Shown: positions 11,201-22,100 of the stretch, one piece after another
How the letters are laid out: the number at the start of each line of letters is the position of its first letter
Numbering within the stretch: position 1 is the first letter of the stretch
NCBI GenBank assembly: GCA_015657535.1
Contig: JADHZB010001540.1
Span: 1 to 64,000, forward strand
From: Nephromyces sp. MM_2019
Taxonomy: Eukaryota > Apicomplexa > Aconoidasida > Nephromycida
Direction: 5' to 3'
DNA: 64,000 bases
The notes under the pieces: model-generated
Databases searched by the model: none
Told to the model about the DNA's origin: nothing
The model's input: only the letters and a program-made list of their open reading frames with translations
Made by a program: the position numbers and the translations under genes

Positions 11201-13909
11201 TATTAGAAGCGAGTGACGTGAACGATCAAGATAAACCCCCTCTTCCTGGGGGCCACCTCCTGGAGCTGGAAGCTGGCGGTAAGGCTTTGAATGCATCGAC
11301 TAATGAAGAGGATGTTGGCGGAATAAATGTGTCAGATGTGGGGGTTAGCTCCTCTCGGAATCTTCACCAGAGAAGAGCTGCTGGAGAAGATAATATTGGA
11401 GAAGGCTTAGGTACTCTTGGTGGGTCCGCCTTACCTAGCAATGTGCATGACTGCTCTGCTGGCTCGTCATTTAGCCGTAGGAAGGCACAGAATAGTACTC
11501 TACAAAGAGAAGCTGCGTCATACGAAGTTGGGGGGGAAAAGGAGCTCTCAAATGCTAGTAGCACAGCCACTCCAGGAGAGAGTTTCTGGATTGGAAATGA
11601 TGCACGCACACCGAAGAATGAATCAAATTACTCTACTCGATATTTGCCGGATTCAACTACTGGAGGCGAACCAAAGGGAAGCAAGCTTTTTTGGGCTGAA
11701 GATTCTTCAGGCATGATTGCAAATAATAGCGAAACTGCCATTCGGGAAAAAGCTGTTGCTAAGGAGCCACCACATCACTTTAGCGAGCACTCACTTCATG
11801 ATGCTCGCGCACGCTCTACCAATGAGCCTCGTAGTAGTAACAACACATGGCAAGCTACAGAAGGTGAAAAACTAGTGTCTGGCCTCTCCTCTCAACTCGG
11901 GAATCCTCCTCTTACAAGCTCCTCACTTCACGCTCAACATCTTCGAAAACACTCGAATTCTGCCGGAAAATCTCTCGATAAGAGAGGTGATTTTGCTGAT
12001 GATGTTGCTCAAGCCTCTGTAGCTACTGATGGCTACGCTAATCCTCTCTCTACTGGCAGCTCCAGCCCCTCCGGGGCTCCATCGATTGAATTACTACGAA
12101 ATTCTGGGGTGGGTTTAGCAGCCTTATCTCCCTCCAAAGTTTCCGGCCACGACAATTTCAAGGTAGAATATCCGCTGAAAAGGCAGAGGGGTGAAGAGAG
12201 AGAAGACTCTGAAGCCTTTTGGAATGCTGTATCTCAAAGCAGCGCAGATTCTCTCAGTTCTGGTGCTTATAACGTGAAGAATCTCTTTCCTTTTGTGCTT
12301 CCCTCCTATATTAAATGGTCACAGATGCATCTGGTAAGCCGCTTGAAGGAGGATCTCTTTGCGATGATGGCTGGTGGGGGGATAGTGGAAGGGGACTCTT
12401 CTTTTCGTTCTGATGGTAGGAGGTTAGGAGGCTCTCACAATATGGTTTTTGCTGGAGGAGGCTCTTTTTCTTATCACCAAGGAAGAAGAGAGCCAGCAAA
12501 TGAAGCTTCTTCCTCTGCTTCTTCGATTGCTCTTTACAGCTTGCCGGACGGAACTAGGGTGGAGGTTGAAGACCTGGAAAACATCAAATATATCCTTCAG
12601 AATATTATCTTTTTTGGCCCTTCTTGGGAGAGCTCGTTAGGTAATCAACTTCAAAAGGCTTATACGAATGGTGTGTGCCACAAGAGCAACATAGGTGATG
12701 GCTCTATCTCCAGGGGGAGCTTCTTTCCTGGTGCTGCTTCATATAATGGAGAACCTGTGGTTGGGGGGAGTAGCGTGTCGAGAATTGCCAGTGGAAGCAG
12801 TTTTAGAGGTCACGAAAGCAGCATTGGTAGGTCTTCTTCATATTTGCCCTCCACCACTTACTCATTGTTTGCTTCTTCGCTGAAAAATCTATCGGTTCCC
12901 TCCTACTGGAGCTTTATTCAACCGAAAAAACCTCACTCACGGCAAACTAGCAATGCGTTAGGTATGACTGAAACTCAGCTGAGGTCTATAGTCCGCCATA
13001 GGGCTGTAGAGAAGAAAGGGGGGGGTAGAACTGCCTTCCGTACGGATTTTTCTTCTCCTCAATTAGGAGGAAGCAGCCCAAAAACCAAGTTTCTCTCTGT
13101 GGGTGGAAGCTCCGGAGGGTCTCCTGCAGGAGCAGGTGGAGGTGCAAGTGGGCATTCTCCTTTGATTGACGTTTCGAGATGCTTGAAGAGCTATTCTGGG
13201 TTGATTGGATTGATGAAACAGTCAATCAGCGAAAGTGGGGGAAGTGCTGGCAGCAATCTTGCAATTCAGTCTATAATACCTGTTGGAGGTGGTGCAGCTT
13301 GGAAGGGTTTCAATGATGCCTTGAGAAGCGCAATGAGTGGATCAGATATAGCTGGAAGGTATTTGTGGGAGAGCGCGTGTGTGGAAGGGTGGGGGGGTAC
13401 ATGTGAGTTGTGGCTCTATTTTGTATGTGTGGTGTGTAGGGTGTGCGTAGGCTGTGATTTTTTGTGGTTTAGAAGATGGGTGTGTGTATTTCTTGTTGAG
13501 GTGGTTGTGTACGTTTCTTGTTGAGACGCTGGGTGTGTGAGCTTCTTGTTGAGTCGCCGAGTGTGCCTGATCCTTGTTGAGCTCACCCATACGCCTATCT
13601 TCCTAAGCTTTTGTATCTTTCTAATAAGCTGGTGTGCAATAAAAAATTGACCCGAATGCAACCTGTGAAAGTTGTAAAATTCTTTACGCCTTCCGATTTT
13701 TTCTCTTCCGTCGCTCATAATACATTTATTTTACAAGCTTTTTTCGCTTCAGAATTATAAGCAGCCCCAACTTGATGGAGCAGCGATATGCTTCATGGAT
13801 TGGCGCCTCCATCTTCGCTTGCCTAGGAAGTTTCATGCAGTTCTGTATTACTAAGGAAGAATATAATGAAATGGGAGCGTATACTGCGGCGGAAAGAAAG
13901 TGCTGCTGA
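8252..13909 (+). CDS. ARP4: Actin-related protein, Arp4/BAF53-like, with a large Ser-rich insertion
   Basis: Exons 8252-8590, 8791-8859, 9899-10045, 10843-13358 and 13753-13909 join in phase to about 1075 aa, against roughly 430-490 aa for usual Arp4. The actin fold is readable in order: IDPGCHSIRFGYAGE (phosphate-1 loop, about residue 40), HPILLTEPNVNSHNYREKF, FETFQVPLAL, LVLDLGASCINSS (phosphate-2), EGYVYPHTI-ESPLGGYLL, then LVSRLKEDL (about 679), YSLPDGTRVEV (about 749), IIPVGGGAAWKGF (adenosine loop, about 995), QRYASWIGASIF, ITKEEY and a C-terminal ERKCC. The ESPLGGYLL segment resembles the Arp4 SPLAGDF element. Residues of about 250-670 form a Gly/Ser-rich insertion between actin subdomain-4 helices. 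The second exon is a 23-residue run almost wholly Glu/Asp/Ala. Arp4 acts in the nucleus in SWI/SNF, INO80/SWR1 and NuA4-type complexes. The 23-aa exon is the least certain part. The ATG at 8252 is chosen because it lies just before the conserved fold. Confidence 0.85.
13484..13585 (+). repeat. Degenerate tandem repeat in last Arp4-like intron
   Basis: Four copies of CTTGTTGAG spaced about 29-34 bases apart, separated by GT-rich text, inside the intron 13359-13752. Preceded by further TGTGTG-rich sequence. A small noncoding minisatellite. Confidence 0.65.
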
Positions 13910-15039
13910 GTTTGAATGTATTCATACATCATCTAATTTTTGAAGAAATTTCTATTTTTATGCGGTTGTTCCTACTATTTTCCTCTGGTTTTTATGCTTC
14001 TTTGTCCTGCTTTTCTACGTTTTGCTCACCCGTTCTTTTGGGCTTCTTACTCTTCTTTCGCTGATATGTTCCCTTTGCTTTGCTCGCTGACCCCATTAGT
14101 GCTTAGCAGGCTGCTTCGATACTGAAATTTGGGCCTCATTGATGCTACACTGGTTTTCCTTTCCCAGATTTTATTTTTATTATTCGGGTTGCTAAAGTGT
14201 GTGTGTGCATCCTCCCCGTGTGTGCATTGCGCCTGAGTGTGCATCCTGCCTGTGTGTGCATCCTGGCCATGTGTGCATACTGCCTGTGTGTGCATCCTCC
14301 CCATGTGTGTCTCCCTGTTCTGATGTATCGTTAGTTTAACATGCTTTTACATACCTCTGTCGTGATGCTTTAGCCTCTCTCCTTCCTCACCTCCTTCTAC
14401 TCCTACTTCTTTTCCTTGTGCAAAATAGCCTTCCCCATCCTCTGATGCCGCTTTCCTTTGCACTCAGTTTAATATCGGAAAATATTTTCCGGGTTATATT
14501 TTGATAATATTCCATATATATTTGACAGCTAGAATTTTGAAGTCATATTTCTGAAGATACTTAGCTATAGCCTTTCAAAGTTTGTTCGTGAGGGCAATGT
14601 ATATAACTTTATTAGGCAAGAAAAGCGAGCGTGTCTTCCACGGATGTTGAATTCATCGATCATTTTCTTCCTACTCATAGCGCTTACACGCTCGCATACA
14701 CATTCTGGGTAACTGAGCATTCCTTGAATGCGGTTAGCCTTTCAAATCAAAAAGGCGAATAATGAAAGCGCGGCCGAAAGTAAACACGAGAATAAGGGGA
14801 AGCACCCGAAAGAGAAGATTATAGTGCTAAAAATAACCCAAGAGCTCCCAAGTGAAGCAATAAATAGCGCGATAGGGAGAGCGCGCCATTGCTGCTATTA
14901 TTCTCGTTAATTAAAACCAAAGCGTGACAAGGGGATAAAAAAGACTTCAATGGCTTGAATAGCCTGCTTGCGTGAAGTATGTGAACGGACTCGCTGACAA
15001 TAGGAAATTAACTTACTAAAACATAGTAAAACCTTCAAG
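13910..15039. other. Intergenic region with minisatellite, no supported gene
   Basis: Spacer between the Arp4-like gene and the next plus-strand gene. It holds the minisatellite at 14197-14310. A 60-codon Lys-rich open frame at 14728-14910 has an ATG and stop but no supporting signal, so it is not called. Confidence 0.5.
14197..14310 (+). repeat. GT-rich minisatellite, about 17-bp unit
   Basis: About six imperfect copies of a unit like TGTGTGCATCCTGCCTG. The unit varies mainly in its last six bases (CCCCG, GCCTG, GGCCA, CCCCA). It starts about 290 bp after the Arp4-like stop codon. Confidence 0.85.
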
Positions 15040-16128
15040 ATGAAGGCAGCAAAGTTACGAAGCGCGCGAAGTGCGGTGAATGGTGTGCAGGAACCCCGTA
15101 GAAAAGGTAATAATAGTATTTAATCCTCTACAAGCGTACAGATTCTCCCGACCAATTCTACACACCAAAACTTTGGAAAACATGCGATAAGCCGCATATT
15201 TTTTTAATCCTCAAGAGGGAGTGAGACCACGCGATTCTTGCATATCCACGGCGGTACTTACAAAAAAGGCGGCGAAAATGCAACTCACCAAAAAAACCCA
15301 TCCACCCCGCAAAAATGCAGCGCTGACGAGAAATACTCGAAAACGCCCTAAAAGTTGCGAAATAAAATTGACCTACGCTGCTAATCTTGCATTTCGCAAT
15401 GAAGAAAAATTCCCTTCTGGAGAGGGTACACTTCGGCAGGAAGATTTCTTATTACCAGCTCAATATGATTATATAAAGTTGGCGACAGGGAGTGATATAA
15501 TGAAAATATGTCAAACATTTGGAGATGCGCCTTCTAACCGCTCAAAAACTCAGAGAATTTCTCGAAGAAAAGCGTGGCCAGGACGATTCTCATCCATTAT
15601 TACTCGCAAAAATCAAAATAATTCATATTTACAGGCTCTATTAGCACATGAGAAAGGCAGAGATTTTCCAATTACGATTGATGCCGCGAGCAGCAGCCAT
15701 AACACGAAGAAGAAACCCAGAGTTTACGCTCAAAGCGATTCAATCTGGTTACTTAAATTGATGAAGCCCCGAGTCACTAAACAAAATTGCAACTTCACTT
15801 AAAATAAGCCTAAATAAAGCTAAAATTAAAAAATTTGGTTTCAATGAAATATCATTTACAAGTCCTGCGTTATCAGGATCACTTTTAGTTAGCGTTTTAT
15901 TTTTATTGCCTAAATCCGGTTTTGACTGGGAGTTAATGAATTTTCCCCGCGAGAAAGATACGTCCTATATCTATTCAAGCCTACAGCACGATTTTTCAAC
16001 TCATGTCTTCTCAAAGTTGCAACAAAAGAGAAAGGTAAGCTTTTGTATGCGAAAGCTGCCGATATTCGTATAACTACGCGTTTCACTAGAGAAAGCTCTG
16101 CTCCGTCATTTCCCCACCCCTCATATAA
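15040..16128 (+). CDS. Basic hypothetical protein, about 287 aa, four exons
   Basis: Exons 15040-15106 (ATG), 15216-15747, 15809-16034 and 16090-16128 (TAA) are phase-consistent. Signals: donor AAAG|GTAATA; acceptor TTTTTTTAATCCTCAAG; donor AAAG|GTAAGC at 16035; acceptor TTTCACTAG. The intron 15748-15808 (GTTACT...ATAAG) is weaker but contains CACTAAAC and is needed to leave a frame that otherwise stops at 15802. The last intron is 55 nt. The N-terminal half is very Lys/Arg/Thr-rich. A hydrophobic stretch SGSLLVSVLFLL lies in exon 3, followed by an acidic/aromatic segment. I recognise no family. The stop codon is 18 bp from the stop of the convergent gene at 16147. Confidence 0.55.
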
Positions 16129-16146
16129 TGCCCACTCAAATACAAG

Positions 16147-19100
16147 CTAAGTCCTAAGGTCGTAGCACTCTTGAAGCTTGTTGGATTCTTCAGGCATCAA
16201 GAGTTGCATCATCTTTAGAGCCATCAAGCTTTTCGGGAAAGAAGCTCGCAAGCTTCTCAGCGTACACACAGCATACACTCCTGTCAAATTGAGAGGCTGG
16301 CGGGAGATAACATTATTTTGCTTATCACGAAAAAACTCGTTTTTTTGAGAGCGTGTGCTAAGAGGAGGATCTAACTGAGGGAGTGGGTGGGATGTGGTGC
16401 ATAGGTCTGAGTTTGAGGAAAAAAATTGAGAAGGTGCTGTACTGGGGTCAAGGGAAGATAATTTATCGTGCACAGCATCAATAGTCGTAATATGCAAGCT
16501 TTCTAAGTTCTCAGCAGCTTCCTCGCTAAACTGCCTATAAAGCTGGCTAGCTAACCCACAAGGAGCCCCTAAAGTATTACGGCAGCTTCGCTTCTCCTCA
16601 ACCTCCCCTTCCCTTGGAGGAGAGAAGGTTCTCGGGATCAAAACGCTGCTGCCAGTGGCTGGAATATGTGTGTTCCTACATTTCATCGCTAAAGGGATCT
16701 GCTCTTCAGAAACCTTGGAATCCGTGGTGGAAGAAGAGGAGGGAAACTTTTGATCAACGCCGTTTATGCCAATAGTGGCGTTGAAATTAATGTTTTTCTT
16801 TGAAACAGGAGGTTCCTTTGAAGTAGGGATTTTCTTTGAAACTGCAACTTCTTGCAAAACAGCTTTATCTTCCGAGAGAAAGTGGTTTTCTAGTAAAACA
16901 GCGTTTTCTTCTGAAACTACCATAACTCTGTTGGCTTTATCAAGAGAGTCTTTTTCTGAGCCTGTAATCACATCTTCTTCACCCAGAAACGCTCGTTTCT
17001 GTACAGAAGCAGTGGTATCACCGAATGTCAAACTAACATCGTCTTTTTCCGAATAAGAAGCCACTTTGGCCATCATTTTAGGGGAAATAGAATTTTCATC
17101 AGAAAAAGTGGCAATTTCTTCTCTCAAAAAGCAAACCTCTTTAGAAGGCAAATTAAGGGGATTTGCTACTATGGGAAGTGGAGCGTTTGATTGATTTCGA
17201 TCAGCTACGCGTAGGAAGCTTTCAGATGCAATGGACCCATACATATCCCCTATTGACTGCTTCAAAGATTTTCTGTCCGCTAGAATCATGGCATCATTCT
17301 TGTAAATGCTGCCACTTTCTTCTTTAGAAGTCGCATAAGCTTCCTGTTGAGTGTAAACATTTCGCATCTCGCTGCTTCCATCCTCATCTTCCACTTTTTT
17401 CGGGGTTTTTGGCGTAAGCTTAAGGGAAGGACATAATGAAGATTCAGCAATACTTTCAAGCGGAGAAATTTGTATGATTAAACAGTCTGAAGATTTCTGG
17501 GAATCTATACATCCACAAGAATTGCTGTCATGGTGGAAGGATTCTTGAGAAACAGATGAATTTTTGCACTTCGAATTTGATTCGAATGCTGCTAGCAGTT
17601 CCTCACGCGGGGTACTGACTGGCGACGAAGAAGATAAGGGGAGCTCATTTTGAGGAACAAAATGAGAATGTGCAGGCGTCGCAACAGAAGCGAAAGTAGG
17701 CGGAGCCACAGAACCGGACATGTGAAGATTTGAAGTACTAGAGGCAGAATTTGAAGAAGAATGAGGAAATGAAGAAACTGCAGCACCCACCTTCACGAGA
17801 GGCTCAGACTTGACATCACAGCCTGAAACGCCTTTAAATCTCCCATCTTCAAAAGCAGCACTCCACCGTGATTCTGCCTTGTCTGGCTCTTTTTCGGGTT
17901 TTACTGCTGCAAAATCAAAGCTCATTGGGTTGCCTGCAGTATCAGAAGCCATATATGCAGTTATCACGCTATAGTAGCCTTCTAGAAACGAATTTTCGCA
18001 ATACGAGGGAACTGCGCTTATCAGATTGGAGCTTCTATCTGCAGCAATTCCGACTTCATTTCCTTCCATGAAGCTTACTTCAGCAAAACTCCTAGATTGC
18101 TTCATTGAAAACGAGAGAGAAGGGGAATCCTCCTCGCTTTTGCCGTCAGAACCAGGATTCCTAGGATTTTTATTGCTTTTCTCATCATCAGAAGCAGTGT
18201 TACTAGGATTCTTCATACTTTCTTCAGCTTCATTAGCGGTTTTTTTAGGATTTTTAATGCTTTGTTCATCTTCATTGAGGGTGAAGATTTCGCCATTGAC
18301 AGGAGAAGAAGAGTTTATTTCAAAACATAAATTTTCTACATTCTTGAACTCCAAGTCATCATCTTCCTCCGAATACACTGAAGATGCATATTCAAAATCT
18401 CCAGGAGTATCTGTTGAAGACTTAATATCTCCATGCAGTACACACATATTAGCTGTCAGCGATATTTCTCTGAATGAAGACAAGATGAGGGAAAGAGAAA
18501 CGCTAAGGAGTAGGGGGAAAGTGTATGCGAAAAAATGTAGAGCGTGTATGCTGAAATGGGAAGAAATGATGAAGGGATCGAGAGAAAGCGTAAGAAAAAG
18601 TGGAAAGTGTGTTTGAACAAAAGAAAAAAGATGAAGAAGGCAGGAACAAGAAGAAATGAAAGAATACCATTAAGAACGATAGTATGTGTACACACTTTTC
18701 GTACGAAAAACACAGAGAACTCACCAAGATAACACCTCACAATCACTAGAAGGTAACAAAGTAATAGTGCTTAGCCAGAGTTATCACATATAGTCAAACA
18801 GAAAAACGAAAAAAAGCATAGTAAGCTGGGTACGAAAGCCTGAAAATTTTACGCTAATCATATAGAAGCAAAGAGAGAATCTCTCAATGCAGCACACAAC
18901 AGAAAGCCTCAAAAAGTGATAATTAAGGGCGAAAAAAATAAACGGAAAAAAGCTGAATAGTAGGGAATTTGAGGATAACAAACTAAGAGTTTTCTATTCA
19001 CCTCTCATGTTCGTCAGGAGCCCTCAAGAGCTTCTGCCTTTCAAGTACTGGAAGTTCTTCATACCAGGTGGGTATCAAAGCAGTAATACCCTCAGTAACC

Positions 19101-22100
19101 GGCATGAGTGGAGACCCCGCCACTCCTTCATCGCACACAACAGGCCTCGCAGCCTCCTCTTCTGAAAGAAAGTATCCCATATATAGCTGGCGATAGGCTA
19201 GGCCACGAAATTCGGCTCAAATAGTGTAGAAACAGAGGAGAAATTAAAGGATGCATATTCAAGCATTCAAAATGACGCACACATATGCAATTCCTACCAA
19301 AAACGTAACGCAAACTGCCAAATCAGCACAAAAATCTCATTTTCACGCACACACACAAGATTTTTGCTGGCAAACTCTCTTCATAAAACTTACCCACACT
19401 CGCATACTAAAATTGCACAAGCACCTATCCAATGCACACACACAGCTTCCCTCTCTTCAATACCTTCATCTTCCACGGTATCATCACAAACTTCAGCGCT
19501 TCTCAGCGCATATCCGAGATTTAGCATCTTCGTGACTGCTCCAAGCATCAGCTTTTCTATCTTAGAACTGAGGATCAGAGTAATAAGAAGAAGAAGAAGA
19601 AGAAAAGGATATATCAAGAAAGCCCTGATTCTTCATAAAACGCTGGATTCGGGGCAATTTATATATGAAGAAGCTTAAAGAAAAGGGTGCTAAAGTGAGT
19701 AGTGCAAACAAGCCATGGTGGAGCACAATAAAGCAACCACAGAATAGGGTGCAAACAGTACTAAAAACTAAGCCAAAAATAGCTTTTTCAGGGATAAAAT
19801 TCAGTAAAAAGTGGATATTTCGACTCAATTAACAGCACACACACCATCATTAATTTCAATGGATAATAGCTCAAAAAATTTAATGTATCTTGAGCACTCT
19901 CTCACCACTTCTTGCTACTCCTTCCCTTTGGAACTAGAAAACTCTGAAGTCGGTTGATGATGGTCTTCACTGCATACTTCAAGTTGATTAAGTTCAAACA
20001 AGCTGGCTGAGCAACTTCATGAAGCACACATTTCCATTGAAGGAAAACCGGATGCTCCCTCTTGAAGAAGGTACCTAAAAATAGCGTTTTTCTCTTTTTT
20101 AAAAGACGTTTTCTGCAGCACATGAAACTCCCTCCTCCATGAGCCATTTTTGCATGAAAAGAGGCTAGAGGCAACGCAGTGCGTGCGAAGAATCAAAATT
20201 TCAATGAGAATTTAACACATGGTAGAGTGTTTGCAGAGAAAATGAAGAGGCCTAGAAGTGAGCAAAAAGCAGCGTATACACGGCTAGAAAGTGTGTGTGG
20301 GTTTTACCAGAGAGTGTGTGCACTTCATACTAGAGAGTGTGTGCCATTTTTCCTAGATAGTGTGAACTTCTTACTACAAAGTGCGTATACTGCTAACTGG
20401 AGAGCGTGTGCAAGTTTTCCTAGATATCATGTCGGTTCTCCTATATGGGGAGAAACTTTTGCCTCTTTAGTGTGTGCGTAGAGCATGTATATGCAAACCT
20501 AGAGCATCACACATACGCTAAAACCTGTCTATTGCACACACGTGGATTCCTGGCGTTTTGCCGCAAAGTTTGAGCTGCTACAAAAATATGTAAATTTCAT
20601 ATCTAAATTCATCATGTTTTCACAAATTTCAGCATCTTTCAAAAATTGATACTTCAAGTCGTTAAATGCGCCTAATCTTCACATCAACATAATTTCCCAT
20701 CATGTTCATGTCTGTGTGTGCCTGGAGCAAAGCAGCTTCTTCGTCAGAACTTTTTCAAAATGAGAAGGAGAAATATCAAGAAGCCCAGCCACCTTCAAAA
20801 AAACCAATTTTCCTCCTTAAATAAGAATAACTGAGGAAGGTATTAATGCTTTAGATTTACACTAGCAAAACCATCTAAAAACACTACTTTTTAACATTAG
20901 GAGGGAGCTGAAAAAACATTTCTGCTTTATCAAGCAGATGAAGTGAGGAAATCCGCTAAAACAACACACATTCCTCCTTTCGTCTATGTTTTAGGAGCTA
21001 AGCAAAAAGCAGAGCTGAGGGATTACCAAGAAATGGTGCTTTGCACTTTTAAAATTCAAGAAAATCCACACACTTGCAAAGACTAGGCAATATCACACAC
21101 AAAACGTGCAGATGCATAACATTAAATAACACACAAAACATTCACAGCTTTTCACTTTTTGAGAAGCACCTAAATTAGCAAACTTCGCCAAGAATTCTTA
21201 GTCATTACACTCAACAAAAACATCAAAATCAAAGATGAAAGGATTCCAAAACATCAAAAACTAATAAAATCAATGGATTTTTGAAGACAAAATATATTCA
21301 CACCCAAAACGCCACCTTTTTATTACCACCACTACATTCCTCATTGCTGGAAACAGTAGCTTCATCATTTTCTATCAATTTCTTCACTTTTTTTACTATT
21401 ATAAGCTTAAAAACAAAGTATTCAAAAGCAAAGAAATCTTTTCTCCAGGACAAGCCTACTGAGCAATGCTGGCGAGCATTGAGATATTTTGAAGCGTCAG
21501 AAACGAAGGAATTTGCCTTCTCATGATACAATTGAAGATAAGAATCTGTAATTAAAGAAAAAAAAATGAGGCGAAAAAAAGGTTGCCTATTACATAAAGC
21601 AGAGAACTGATGGAGTGAATACTCGTTAGTTAGTTAGAGATAGAGAGAGAGAGAGAGAGAGAGAAAAAAAAAAAGAGAGAGAGAGAGAGAGAGATATTCA
21701 GAGAGAAAAAGAGAGAGAGAGAGATTCAGAGAGAAAAAGAGAGAAAAAGAGAGAGAGAGAGAGAGATTCAGAGAGAAAAAGAGAGAAAAAGAGAAAAAGA
21801 GAGAAAAAGAGAGAAAAAGAGAGAGAGAGAGAGAGATTCAGAGAGATTCAGAGAGATTCAGAGAGATTCAGAGAGAGAGATTCAGAGAGATTCAGAGAGA
21901 GAGAATGTAAAGATTAAAATAGGATCAAGGAATGATAGGAAAAGAGCGTGGAATACCAAAACCCTAGGAAAATACACAGAGACCTCAATGACCCTAGGAA
22001 AAAAACACAAATATCAATGAATAGAACTGAGAATCTGCCACTTATTTTAATCATTTTTCGTCTAAAAACCGTGAAGAAGCATAAAATGCACACAAGAACA

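Noticed and set aside
11364..11609. Antisense and shifted frames within the large Arp4-like exon
   Set aside because: By-products of the Ser/Gly-rich coding strand, with no independent signals.
14047..14304. Minus-strand frame rich in repeated His-Thr-Gln
   Set aside because: It reads straight through the 17-bp minisatellite; the pattern is a by-product of the repeat.
15221..15802. 193-codon frame taken as a complete gene
   Set aside because: Its start is not an ATG, an in-phase upstream exon exists, and coding continues in another frame to 16128 after a short intron.
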